Source: a virus. Taken from it: DNA of 29,829 nt. The DNA is taken from the IMG/VR virus record IMGVR_UViG_3300030102_003900, positions 1-29,829 of that record; one strand, written 5' to 3'. The position numbers and the translations under genes were made by a program. Below the pieces are notes generated by a model. That model was not told the origin of the DNA and ran no database searches. It saw only the letters and a list, made by a program, of their open reading frames with translations. This document shows, in pieces, positions 15,955 through 22,975 of the stretch (position 1 is its first letter; every line of letters begins with the position of its first letter).

Positions 15955-16651
15955 TTTTCAAACTTCTTACAAGAACATCTTGTGGTTCTATTTTTATCCA
16001 AGCGATTCCATTTTGATGTGCACTGTTATCTCTTTTTCTTATGTTTAATAAAGTAAATTTACTAGTAGACACTAAATGTTTTAGTTTATCTTTTTCTGGA
16101 CATAGCTCATACATAGTTTCAGGTATTTTTCCTTTATGTAAAGTCTCTACTAACATTGTTAACATACTGTATGCAGGCCAAAAACAAGGTGCACTATCAA
16201 CAAAAACATTACAGTATTTATTTACTTTAGGTAAAATAGAAGCAAACATATCTAATAAAGCTAAAGGTTCTTTATAAAAATCAAAAAATATAAAATCTAA
16301 TTTTTTTACTTTAAGTTTGTTCATGTAAATATCTCCAAACTCAAATTTAATTTGTTTACTTATATTTAATTCTTTAATCTTGTTTTCTATAAAAGATTTA
16401 TATGTTCCTTCTTTTCCATATCCTTTCCAATGTTCTCCGTTATCAAATGTATATACTTTACCAAAACCATTTTCTTTAAATGCTTGAGCTGCCATAAAAG
16501 AAGTGCAACCTAAACCAGTTCCAAACTCTATAAAGTTTTGAGGTTTTTTCATTTTTAATAGCGAATACATAAATAAAGCTGTTGCGTATGTGTCATACAT
16601 CTCACCTTCTCTTGCGATGTATTCTAATACATTTTTAAAATTATCATTCAT
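15938..16651 (-). CDS. class I SAM-dependent methyltransferase
   Basis: I start this 237-residue protein at ATG 16651, eight bases inside the end of the preceding gene. The frame is open to 16708, but the codon there is TTG with no ribosome site. FIEFGTGLGCTSF at 40-52 is motif I (SAM-binding glycine loop), YTFDNGEHW at 67-75 holds the acidic end of strand 2 (D70), and LDFIFFDFY at 118-126 is the strand 4 region. The enzyme would use S-adenosylmethionine; acceptor unknown. It resembles small class I enzymes such as those acting on sugars or small O-nucleophiles rather than DNA: no DPPY/NPPY motif is seen. It is embedded among 2OG oxygenases, which suggests the same substrate or pathway. Confidence 0.85.
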   Translation of the reverse strand: MNDNFKNVLEYIAREGEMYDTYATALFMYSLLKMKKPQNFIEFGTGLGCTSFMAAQAFKENGFGKVYTFDNGEHWKGYGKEGTYKSFIENKIKELNISKQIKFEFGDIYMNKLKVKKLDFIFFDFYKEPLALLDMFASILPKVNKYCNVFVDSAPCFWPAYSMLTMLVETLHKGKIPETMYELCPEKDKLKHLVSTSKFTLLNIRKRDNSAHQNGIAWIKIEPQDVLVRSLKNENHT

Positions 16652-17225
16652 AAGTTGAAATATTAAATGAAATAGATATTCTATCTTTCTTAGATAAGTT
16701 TGCTTCAACTCTATGTTTTAACCACGATGGAAAAAGTAATAATTCACCCTCGACATTATTAAAACTCCAAATAGTAGAATTGTATTTGTTAAACTCAGAA
16801 CATTGTTCTCTTTGATCTATATAACATCCAACTTCTATGTCTCTTTCAAAAACTATTGACCCAGAATTTTTTGGACACACAACATAAAAAACACCAGAAA
16901 ATAAAGACTTAGGATGAGTATGAGTTACATTATAATCTTTATAGTTATTTATATTTATCCATAAATTACATATTTCTAATTTTTTAGTTAATGCATATAA
17001 TTTTTTAAATTCATTTGCTACAGTTAGTATTTGATTGCAAAGTTCTTTTAATATTCTATCTTCTATCTTTATATCCAAACTTTGCCAGCCACCTCTGTTA
17101 CTAAACTTTCTACCGCCTTTTTTCTTTTCTTGATAACATACCTTAGTTAATTTTTTTAAATCAATATTTAAGGGTGTTATTCCAACAGGGGTTGGAAGTA
17201 TTTCATGAACTATGGTTTCTAACAT
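16644..17225 (-). CDS. 2OG-Fe(II) oxygenase, TIGR02466-like (copy A)
   Basis: The 193-residue protein opens with an N-terminal segment containing KFSNRGGWQS (40-49). It has VTHTHPKSLFSGVFYV at 100-115, giving H102-x-H104 as the metal pair in place of HxD, and LLLFPSWLKHRVEANLS at 162-178, giving H171. RISISFN at 182-188 supplies the 2-oxoglutarate Arg (R182). This is the pattern of the family I know as TIGR02466 / 2OG-FeII_Oxy_5, often placed beside methyltransferases and other oxygenases in marine phages. It resembles the product of 18059-18694 along its whole length. The start overlaps the coiled-coil gene by seven bases. Confidence 0.87.
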   Translation of the reverse strand: MLETIVHEILPTPVGITPLNIDLKKLTKVCYQEKKKGGRKFSNRGGWQSLDIKIEDRILKELCNQILTVANEFKKLYALTKKLEICNLWININNYKDYNVTHTHPKSLFSGVFYVVCPKNSGSIVFERDIEVGCYIDQREQCSEFNKYNSTIWSFNNVEGELLLFPSWLKHRVEANLSKKDRISISFNISTYE

Positions 17226-17446
17226 TTATCTATAAGCTCTTTATTAATCCTTCTTAACTTTGCAACCTTGTTACAAAATTCTTCGTTTATTTTTAAAACA
17301 GTTTGTAATTGAAGTTCTAATGTTTCTATTCTTTCTTTTAATTCTTTATTTAACATTACTTCAGATTTTTTAACTTCCGTTTCCATATTCAGTCTACTCT
17401 TTAAATCTAGATTTTCTTCTTCTAATTGTTTTAGTCTATGTTCCAC
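17219..17446 (-). CDS. 75-residue coiled-coil protein with GTG start
   Basis: Nearly the whole protein is a coiled coil with heptad-like Leu/Ile spacing (RLKQLEEENLDLKSRL, then LKERIETLELQLQTVL). There is no membrane segment. The start codon is GTG at 17446, supported by AAGGAGG at 17453-17459, six bases away and one of the best ribosome sites in the cassette. It overlaps both neighbouring oxygenase genes (11 and 7 bases). A strong ribosome site suggests high expression compared with its neighbours. It may be a scaffold or multimerisation partner for the oxygenases, or a fibre stalk piece; neither is shown. Confidence 0.75.
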   Translation of the reverse strand: MEHRLKQLEEENLDLKSRLNMETEVKKSEVMLNKELKERIETLELQLQTVLKINEEFCNKVAKLRRINKELIDKC

Positions 17447-18062
17447 TTTTATCCTCCTTGTAATACAAACCTAAACCTAAAGTAGGTCTAGTATCATATT
17501 TATTTTTTATATTGTTTTTGTTCTTTTTATTAAAGTGTAGAAAAACTTGAGTGCATTTATTTCCTGTAAAAGGTTCTCTCCAATGTTCTAGATCGCATCC
17601 TCTGTAGACCAACATGTCTCCAGGTAATAAATTCACTTGTACGTTTTTACTTTTTTTATTTTTAATAAAAATAGGCCAAGGATCTCCTGCAATATTTAAA
17701 GTAGTAGAAAATTCACAATGTTTTCTATCTGTGTGTTTTTCTAAAACATTTCCTTTTATATAAATTCTACAATAACTATAATTTTCTATTAAAGGACATC
17801 CTACTTCTTTTTGCATTTTATCTTTTAAAATTAATAACAATATATCTAAAGCAGGATCACCGTACAGATTATATATTTTTTTATCTGGAATTTGCGAATC
17901 ACCCCAACTTCCATAATCTTCATTTAAAGGAGATACAGATTTTGTATTGGTTAAGAAAGTAAATATGTCTTTTTTTAAAGATATATATTTATCTAAAAAA
18001 TGTATTAAACTTTTATCTAAAGCTTTTTTAATTACGCTGTATCCATCTTCTTTAAAACTCAT
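17436..18062 (-). CDS. 2OG-Fe(II) oxygenase-like protein, HxD present, canonical Arg absent
   Basis: The 208-residue protein has YSYCRIYIKG at 95-104, then LEKHTDRKHCEFSTTLNI with the iron pair H110-x-D112. VNLLPGDMLVYRG at 143-155 precedes H160 in LEHWREPF. After GNKCTQVFLHF (167-177) the position where an Arg or Lys usually binds 2-oxoglutarate holds Thr/Gln. The GDPWPIFIK stretch (126-134) is typical of a phage oxygenase type I have seen next to the TIGR02466-like genes. The gene overlaps its upstream neighbour as ATGA. Fold call good; activity with 2-oxoglutarate less sure because of the missing Arg. Confidence 0.8.
   Translation of the reverse strand: MSFKEDGYSVIKKALDKSLIHFLDKYISLKKDIFTFLTNTKSVSPLNEDYGSWGDSQIPDKKIYNLYGDPALDILLLILKDKMQKEVGCPLIENYSYCRIYIKGNVLEKHTDRKHCEFSTTLNIAGDPWPIFIKNKKSKNVQVNLLPGDMLVYRGCDLEHWREPFTGNKCTQVFLHFNKKNKNNIKNKYDTRPTLGLGLYYKEDKSGT
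17453..17459 (-). promoter_or_regulatory. strong ribosome binding site deciding a GTG start
   Basis: AAGGAGG on the minus strand, six bases before GTG 17446. It lies within the coding end of the preceding oxygenase gene. Most other genes in the cassette have no visible Shine-Dalgarno sequence and rely on overlap. Confidence 0.75.
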
Positions 18063-18694
18063 TTGATTTCTTTAAGTTTTATATTTAAAGCAAAACTAAT
18101 TCTCTCCTCATTTGATAGATTTTCTTTTACAGAATGTTGTAAATAACTTGGAAACATAACCATCATTGATTCTTCTGGTGTTACTTTCCAGCTCATAGAG
18201 TTCAAAGCATGTTGTGCTGTCATTTCAAAATTAAAATAAGAACACCCATGATTGATATAGGAGTTTTGATAAAAAGTTATATCTCCACAATTTTTTGGAG
18301 CTTTAACATAAAAGACAATACTAAAGTCACTGCCACTATGAGTGTGCATATGATTTTCATGTCCTTTTCTATTTATAATAAACCAAGGTTCTTCAAAAGT
18401 AACTTGAATATCATTTTTAAAATGAAACAATCTTAAATTATCGTACACCATAGGCTGTATAAATTTTACAAATTCTTCTGCTAACTTATTTTTTAGTAAA
18501 GGTTTAGAATGAAAACCCCCTAAATTACTAAATTCTGTTTTTAAGTGTTTTTCTTTTTTTTCTAATTTTTTAACTAAAGCATATAATTTTTTATTAATGC
18601 TTTTTATTCCTTTTCTTATTTTTATATCTTGTCCATCACAATCAAGTTTTTTTATAAACAATGGAACTCCAAATATATTTTGCATTTGATTCAT
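18059..18694 (-). CDS. 2OG-Fe(II) oxygenase, TIGR02466-like (copy B)
   Basis: The 211-residue protein matches copy A (16644-17225) motif for motif: FSNLGGFHS at 55-63, HMHTHSGSDFSIVFYV at 115-130 (H117-x-H119), GDITFY at 137-142, MFPSYLQHSVKENLS at 180-194 (H187), and RISFALNI at 198-205 (R198). The region between the second strand and the distal motif is longer than a minimal fold, as usual in this family. A second Met at residue 4 (18685) could also be the start; the first overlaps the preceding stop as ATGA, so I prefer it. The two copies are diverged and separated by an oxygenase and the coiled-coil gene. Confidence 0.87.
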   Translation of the reverse strand: MNQMQNIFGVPLFIKKLDCDGQDIKIRKGIKSINKKLYALVKKLEKKEKHLKTEFSNLGGFHSKPLLKNKLAEEFVKFIQPMVYDNLRLFHFKNDIQVTFEEPWFIINRKGHENHMHTHSGSDFSIVFYVKAPKNCGDITFYQNSYINHGCSYFNFEMTAQHALNSMSWKVTPEESMMVMFPSYLQHSVKENLSNEERISFALNIKLKEIK

Positions 18695-19155
18695 ACGTAC
18701 CAGCCTCCTAACATGTATCTCTCTTTTATTTTAACTTTATTAACCTTATGTAACATATTTCCATTTTTAAACAAGATTAACTTACCAGCCTCTGGTTTAA
18801 TTTTTTTAATGCCCACCAACTCTGTCTCCCCTCCTTTGTAATCATCATTTAAATATATAAAAAATCCACATTCATCTCCCTCATCATAGTGAGAATTCAT
18901 ATAAGAACCCTTAGGCCATAACACTATTTCATAATTTGAAAGCACGCATTTATTAAAAAATTTTTTTACATATTTATTCTCAATAACATTTAATATTTTA
19001 TTAAAAATAGAATAATGTATGTTTTTTATTTTTAAGGGTTTGGTTCCTGTAGTTTTAGAACCATGAATATAAGTTTTATCTAAATTATCTTTATAGATAT
19101 TTATTATTTCTTTACATTCTTTTTTAGATAAAAATTCTTTTTCTTCAAAATACAT
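18691..19155 (-). CDS. 2OG-Fe(II) oxygenase, prolyl 4-hydroxylase-like
   Basis: The compact 154-residue protein begins with an FLSKKECKEII helix (8-18), the usual opening of prolyl hydroxylase-like phage oxygenases. LWPKGSYMNSHYDEGDECGFFIYL contains H89-x-D91, followed by the conserved DDYKGGETEL turn at 104-113, GKLILFKNGNMLHKV with H136, and ERYMLGGWY with R146. All four functional residues are in place. Bacterial and phage members hydroxylate proline or other side chains, but many act on unknown substrates. Its start abuts the preceding stop (TAA-ATG) and its end overlaps the next start as ATGA. Confidence 0.9.
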   Translation of the reverse strand: MYFEEKEFLSKKECKEIINIYKDNLDKTYIHGSKTTGTKPLKIKNIHYSIFNKILNVIENKYVKKFFNKCVLSNYEIVLWPKGSYMNSHYDEGDECGFFIYLNDDYKGGETELVGIKKIKPEAGKLILFKNGNMLHKVNKVKIKERYMLGGWYV

Positions 19156-19794
19156 TTATTTAAAAGGGTATCCTAAACACCATATAACTAAAGAGTGTCT
19201 AATGCCTTGTGTTATAGGTTTAACCCTATGCCAAACATGAGATGGAAATACAACTATAGAACCTCTTTTCTGTAGGTGTTTACATTTTAAAATTTTACTA
19301 GAGGGTTTTTCGGTTATAGGATCATAGTCTCTAGGGTCAAATTCTAATAAACCTCCCTTATAATCGCTTGCATCTGATAAACTTATAATACATGATAACT
19401 TTCTTATCTTACCTTTAAAATTAATATCTGAAGAACTATTGGGTTCAGGTAAAGAATCACAGTGCCATCCATAGTGTTGACCTTTTTTATATTCAGTAAA
19501 TTGAATAGATTCACACCAGTCCCAATCAAAATTCCATTTAGCAGATGAGTTGGCTATAGTTATGTATGGACATATTTCATCATAAAGAAATTTATCATTC
19601 ATAAAAACTATGTTTGAATTTCTTTTCTTTTTTAAATCTTTGATTTCTTTTTTATTTAGCTTTCTTTTTAAATCAGTGTATTTTCCAATATTACCTAAAT
19701 TTAATTTTCTTTGTTTAGCTAGTTTTACAACTTCATCACAAAATTTATTTGGCAAAACAGATTCAAAAAACCAATAGTGTTCTTTTAAAAGCAT
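19156..19794 (-). CDS. 2OG-Fe(II) oxygenase, PKHD/PiuC-like
   Basis: The 212-residue protein has IQFTEYKKGQHYGWHCDSL at 97-115 with H111-x-D113, RKLSCIISLSDASDYKGGLLEF at 131-152, and RGSIVVFPSHVWHRVKPIT at 177-195 with H189. GIRHSLVIWCLGYP follows, with R199. This is the classic signature of PKHD-type hydroxylases related to PiuC and widespread in T4-like cyanophages and pelagiphages. A highly basic insertion at 42-60 (KRKLNKKEIKDLKKKR) is a local oddity. It is coupled to the preceding gene by a TAATG overlap. The family is firm; the natural substrate in phages is unknown. Confidence 0.92.
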   Translation of the reverse strand: MLLKEHYWFFESVLPNKFCDEVVKLAKQRKLNLGNIGKYTDLKRKLNKKEIKDLKKKRNSNIVFMNDKFLYDEICPYITIANSSAKWNFDWDWCESIQFTEYKKGQHYGWHCDSLPEPNSSSDINFKGKIRKLSCIISLSDASDYKGGLLEFDPRDYDPITEKPSSKILKCKHLQKRGSIVVFPSHVWHRVKPITQGIRHSLVIWCLGYPFK

Positions 19795-20465
19795 TATATT
19801 CTCTTGTGTTCTGTTCCATGTTTTTTTAATAATGAACCATCAGTCCTACTTAAATCATAAAAAAAACTAATTAAAGTAAGTCTTTCTTCATTATCATCAT
19901 TGTCAAAATTATCGACTCCATGAGATTGATTTGAATCAAATAAAATCATTCTGTTGTAAATAGAATTAAACGAACATGTTTTTGTAAAATTAGAATTGTT
20001 ATCTTTTAATGCATTTTGATAAATTTTTGAACTAGATGTTTTATTTTCTTTTATATATTTCCATTTAACAGTTGTGTTTTTATCCATCTTATAATTAAAA
20101 AAATTATTATTACTAAATAAAGATGTTCCGTTATTTGGATTTTTAGATAAATAAATAATACAAGTAAATTCTGCTTGGTCATCTTTGTGAACCCAACCAG
20201 GTCCTCTATGATCTTCTGGTTTTATTTTCTGAAAAAATTGAGAACAGTTCCATTGTAAATTTTTATATTCGTTTGGAAATATTGAAGCTACTATTTTTTT
20301 ACTTGAATAAAGAAATAATTCATAATGAAGATTACCAACGTGCTCACATCTTTTTCCTGGCCATTTACCTGTTTTATCTTTTTCATAGGGAAAAGAGTTG
20401 GCTACTTCAACAACCTTATCAGGGTTATCAAAAAAATTATCTATACAAACAGTTGGCCAAATCAT
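19794..20465 (-). CDS. 2OG-oxygenase-fold protein, DUF6445-like
   Basis: The first gene of the cassette, 223 residues. It opens WPTVCIDNFFDNPDKVVEVA (3-22), then has GPGWVHKDDQAEFTCIIYL at 88-106 with H93-x-D95, NNGTSLF at 111-117, NRMILFDSNQSHGVDNF at 171-187 with H182, and ERLTLISFF at 194-202 with R195. The opening and the SHGVDNF/RLTLISFF ending match the phage and bacterial family I know as DUF6445, which has a 2OG-oxygenase-like fold. A poorly conserved Asn/Lys-rich insert spans 124-165. The 46-base AT-rich gap before it holds no convincing promoter, so it may be read through from the fibre genes. Confidence 0.82.
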   Translation of the reverse strand: MIWPTVCIDNFFDNPDKVVEVANSFPYEKDKTGKWPGKRCEHVGNLHYELFLYSSKKIVASIFPNEYKNLQWNCSQFFQKIKPEDHRGPGWVHKDDQAEFTCIIYLSKNPNNGTSLFSNNNFFNYKMDKNTTVKWKYIKENKTSSSKIYQNALKDNNSNFTKTCSFNSIYNRMILFDSNQSHGVDNFDNDDNEERLTLISFFYDLSRTDGSLLKKHGTEHKRI

Positions 20466-20511
20466 ACTTTGTAAGTACGATACATATCATATATAAATAT
20501 AAAGTCTAGAT
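20466..20511. other. AT-rich gap before the oxygenase cassette, no clear signal
   Basis: 46 bases between the stop of the 148-residue gene and ATG 20465. TATGAT and TAGACT hexamers occur but not at promoter spacing. No hairpin with a T run and no ribosome site were found, so the cassette may depend on read-through from the fibre promoter. Confidence 0.4.
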
Positions 20512-20958
20512 TTATGCTAAATCCCAGCTAGAAGTAGCTGAATTCCAAAGATAATTATTAGAGTCTGTTCCTGTAGATTTCCAAGTTTGATCATCTTCTG
20601 ACCATTCTTTAACAGGTAATTGAATATTTTCGTTTACGTTTTGAACTGTTGGATATGCAACAGGTGCCTCCCAATCATCATCAGCATTTAAAGTCCATGA
20701 AGGATAAGGTTGAGGTCTAATAAACTTATCTTTTACAGAGTCGTAAGTATCTCCTACACCTGCGTATTGTTTTCTAAAATTATTATTGTAAGAAGTTTGT
20801 TTCCAAACTCCACCTTTAAATAAATTTTGGCAATAGCTCTCACCATCAGAGTGCATATCATTTTCACCTAAAGGTCCAGCTGCTGTTGGAACATCATTTC
20901 CAACTACTACAACTTTTTCTACGATATCGTTTTCATCTAATTTTGCAAAATGTGCCAT
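20512..20958 (-). CDS. conserved fibre-region virion protein (148 aa)
   Basis: The 148-residue protein begins MAHFAKLDENDIVEKVVVV and contains VWKQTSYNNNFRKQYAGVGDTYD (about 51-73), followed by FIRPQPYPSWTL and WEAPVAYP. I recognise this arrangement from many marine myo- and podoviruses, where it lies beside fibre genes and is annotated as a hypothetical or structural protein. A fibre-assembly role would fit but is not shown. It starts five bases after the glycine-rich adhesin gene, and its stop is followed by the gap before the oxygenase cassette. Confidence 0.8.
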   Translation of the reverse strand: MAHFAKLDENDIVEKVVVVGNDVPTAAGPLGENDMHSDGESYCQNLFKGGVWKQTSYNNNFRKQYAGVGDTYDSVKDKFIRPQPYPSWTLNADDDWEAPVAYPTVQNVNENIQLPVKEWSEDDQTWKSTGTDSNNYLWNSATSSWDLA

Positions 20959-20963
20959 AAATC

Positions 20964-21827
20964 CTACGTATAAGTTAATGTACCAGAGACCGTAAATGTT
21001 GCATACGTATCTGATCCATCAGTTGCTGTTGTATTAGTTCCAGGAGCTACAGCTAATCTAGGTGCAAGAGATGTTGGATATCTTAATACTACGATACCGC
21101 TTCCTCCAGCTCCAGCGTTTTGGTATTGCTCATTCGCGCCACCTCCGCCGCCTCCTGTATTGGTGCTGCCTGGCTGACCTGCAGAACCTGGTCTAGAAGA
21201 ACCGTTTCCGCCTCCTCCGGATCCGCCTGATCCACCTGTGTAACCTGGCCAATAAACACCGCCTCCGCCGCCTCCAGCTCTAGTTACTGGCGAACCTGTA
21301 ATGGAAGAAGCTGATCCTGCTCCACCTGGACCACCTGCCCCTTGGCCACCGCCAAGAGATTGTCCATCTGATCCAACTTGATTGGCTCCACCACCACCAG
21401 CTTGTCCACCAAAGCCTGGCTGTAAACCACCTCTGTTTCCTTCTGGTGGAGTGTATCCTCCAGCGTTTCCTGTCCCTCCAGGACCTCCTCCGCCTGATCC
21501 ACCTGGCGATCCGTTTTTACCACCGCCACTAGATGCAAAACTTCCTATGCTTGAAGCTACTCCAGGAGTTCCATCCCCTGAGTTACCAGCTTGTCCGCCT
21601 GTACCACCGCCACCGATAGTGATTGTCGTTTCTGCTTCTGTTATAGTTAATTTTGTTCCACCTGGATATGAAGTTCTATAGCCGCCTGCTCCGCCACCAC
21701 CAGAAAAAATCCAGTTGGCACCGCCACCGCCTGCAATAACGAGATAGTCAACATCAAAAGCTACTCCGCCTTTACTGTAACCAAAACCTGAGGCTGATGC
21801 TGCTCCAAATGTTCCTATAATTGGCAT
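20964..21827 (-). CDS. glycine-rich tail adhesin / receptor-binding protein
   Basis: In this 287-residue protein, residues about 33-235 are extremely Gly-rich with interspersed Ser, Pro, Asn and short blocks of up to six Gly (GGGGG motifs near 115, 183 and 222). It opens with FDVDYLVIAGGGGAN (24-38), a start typical of glycine-rich domains of phage adhesins. The C-terminus has a small beta region (GIVVLRYP, then TFTVSGTLTYT). Polyglycine-II helix bundles of this kind form the receptor-binding tip in T-even gp38-type adhesins. AGGAGGAG at 21835-21842 gives a strong ribosome site. The base composition is much richer in G and C than its surroundings because of the GGN codons. Confidence 0.82.
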   Translation of the reverse strand: MPIIGTFGAASASGFGYSKGGVAFDVDYLVIAGGGGANWIFSGGGGAGGYRTSYPGGTKLTITEAETTITIGGGGTGGQAGNSGDGTPGVASSIGSFASSGGGKNGSPGGSGGGGPGGTGNAGGYTPPEGNRGGLQPGFGGQAGGGGANQVGSDGQSLGGGQGAGGPGGAGSASSITGSPVTRAGGGGGGVYWPGYTGGSGGSGGGGNGSSRPGSAGQPGSTNTGGGGGGANEQYQNAGAGGSGIVVLRYPTSLAPRLAVAPGTNTTATDGSDTYATFTVSGTLTYT

Positions 21828-21834
21828 AATCTTT

Positions 21835-21842
21835 CTCCTCCT
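21835..21842 (-). promoter_or_regulatory. ribosome binding site of the adhesin gene
   Basis: AGGAGGAG on the minus strand, seven bases before ATG 21827, in the short gap after the fibre gene. It is among the strongest translation signals in the window. Confidence 0.75.
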
Positions 21843-21848
21843 ATATTA

Positions 21849-22919
21849 TTACGCAAACTGTGTGAGAGATGCTAAAACTGTAAATGTTGCATCTGCTGTT
21901 TTTATAACAGTATAAGAATAAACATCAAGTGAATTAGTATTACCTGCTGATGGTGCAGATCCGCCCTGCCATTCAGGAGTAACTCCTGAGCCATCTACTT
22001 GTACAGCTGAATTGTAATAAGCTGTTCCACCTTGTTTTACTATATGAGCCACTGTTAAAGATTCTCCAGTATCCATAATTGAGTTTAAAGAATTTGATCC
22101 ATCACCTCTAATGTTTAATGTCCAGTTTCCTGAAGCATCTGTAGTGAAGTTCCAAACTGCTTGAGTAATTACATCATAGTTTACTGTTCCTGTAGCAGCC
22201 GTTGCTTCAGTAGTAACTTTTTCAGCAGTTTGTTGAATTTTTGCAGCACCTAACGATACTCTTCCTACACCTTTTCCAGCAAAACTTAAATCAATGTTAG
22301 AATCACCACCCGTTGCAGTGACGCTCGGAGCGTTACCTGTTGCAGCGTTAGTTACATCAATTTGGTTTACTGCAGATGCTGTAGTTTGAAATGTAATTTG
22401 TTCATTACCGTTTTCGTCTTGTATTCCATGAGCATCATCAATTTTAATATTGTTGTCATTAGTGTCTAAATCCCCACCAAGCTGTGGTGAAGTATCTTCC
22501 ACGATATCTTTTAAGAAAAATACATCTACTGCGTTTGTTCCGTCAACATAAATTACGTGAGTTTTTCCAGCAACTAAAGTTACACCTGTACCACTCGCTG
22601 TTTTAAAAGTTAAAGTGTTTCCAGATCTTGTTGTTGAGTCTTGCACGATGTAAGTTTTTTCAATTCCATCTGGACAAGTTACTACTCTTGTTCCTGCTAA
22701 AGTTCCTGTTAATTTAAGTACAGCATTTCTTGCATTTGATAATGTTCCATTGGTCATTGCTAAAGTTACATCTGATGATGCACAATCGATAGCTTCAAAA
22801 CCTGCTACTGCTTGTTGTACTAAATTTAAGTTTGTATTTGTTTTATCACCCCATGTACCAGCGTTTTCGCCAGTTACCATAAGTTCTAATTTTAAATCTG
22901 TTGAATAACTTGATGCCAT
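21849..22919 (-). CDS. tail fibre / stalk protein
   Basis: The 356-residue protein opens MASSYSTDLKLELMVTGENAG with TWGDKTNTNLN (22-32). This opening is found in many marine phage fibre proteins and is thought to be the virion-attachment part. The rest is beta-rich with repeated Thr/Ala/Val/Asn runs (LKLTGTLAGTRVV, NTLTFKTASGTGVTLVAG) and a region DTNDNNIKIDDAHGIQDENG near 152-171 typical of fibre shafts. No peptidase or chaperone tail is seen. It follows the best promoter of the window and precedes the glycine-rich adhesin, suggesting shaft plus tip. Confidence 0.8.
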   Translation of the reverse strand: MASSYSTDLKLELMVTGENAGTWGDKTNTNLNLVQQAVAGFEAIDCASSDVTLAMTNGTLSNARNAVLKLTGTLAGTRVVTCPDGIEKTYIVQDSTTRSGNTLTFKTASGTGVTLVAGKTHVIYVDGTNAVDVFFLKDIVEDTSPQLGGDLDTNDNNIKIDDAHGIQDENGNEQITFQTTASAVNQIDVTNAATGNAPSVTATGGDSNIDLSFAGKGVGRVSLGAAKIQQTAEKVTTEATAATGTVNYDVITQAVWNFTTDASGNWTLNIRGDGSNSLNSIMDTGESLTVAHIVKQGGTAYYNSAVQVDGSGVTPEWQGGSAPSAGNTNSLDVYSYTVIKTADATFTVLASLTQFA

Positions 22920-22946
22920 AATTTTTATCCTTTATTAAATACCTTA

Positions 22947-22975
22947 ATTTTATTTCTATTGCACTTCCTTGTCAA
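22947..22975 (-). promoter_or_regulatory. near-consensus sigma70 promoter for the fibre genes
   Basis: On the minus strand a perfect TTGACA (22975-22970) is followed after exactly 17 bases by TAAAAT (22952-22947, five of six). It begins directly after the stop codon of the 486-residue gene. Predicted start is near 22940, and an AAAGGA ribosome site and ATG 22919 follow. This would let host RNA polymerase transcribe the fibre genes and possibly the oxygenase cassette behind them. Confidence 0.7.

Noticed and set aside
16652-16708. Extension of the methyltransferase to 16708
   Set aside because: The codon is TTG without a ribosome site and lies deep in the preceding oxygenase gene; ATG 16651 gives the common short overlap.
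14937-20465. TET/JBP-type DNA base hydroxylases
   Set aside because: The oxygenases fit PKHD, prolyl-hydroxylase, TIGR02466 and DUF6445-like types; I see no TET/JBP-specific signature, so DNA hypermodification is kept only as a possibility to test.
21382-21681. Pro-rich plus-strand frame and the overlapping 84-residue minus-strand frame at 21284-21538
   Set aside because: Both are shadows of the glycine-rich adhesin: the complement of GGN codons reads as Pro, and open frames arise from the biased composition.
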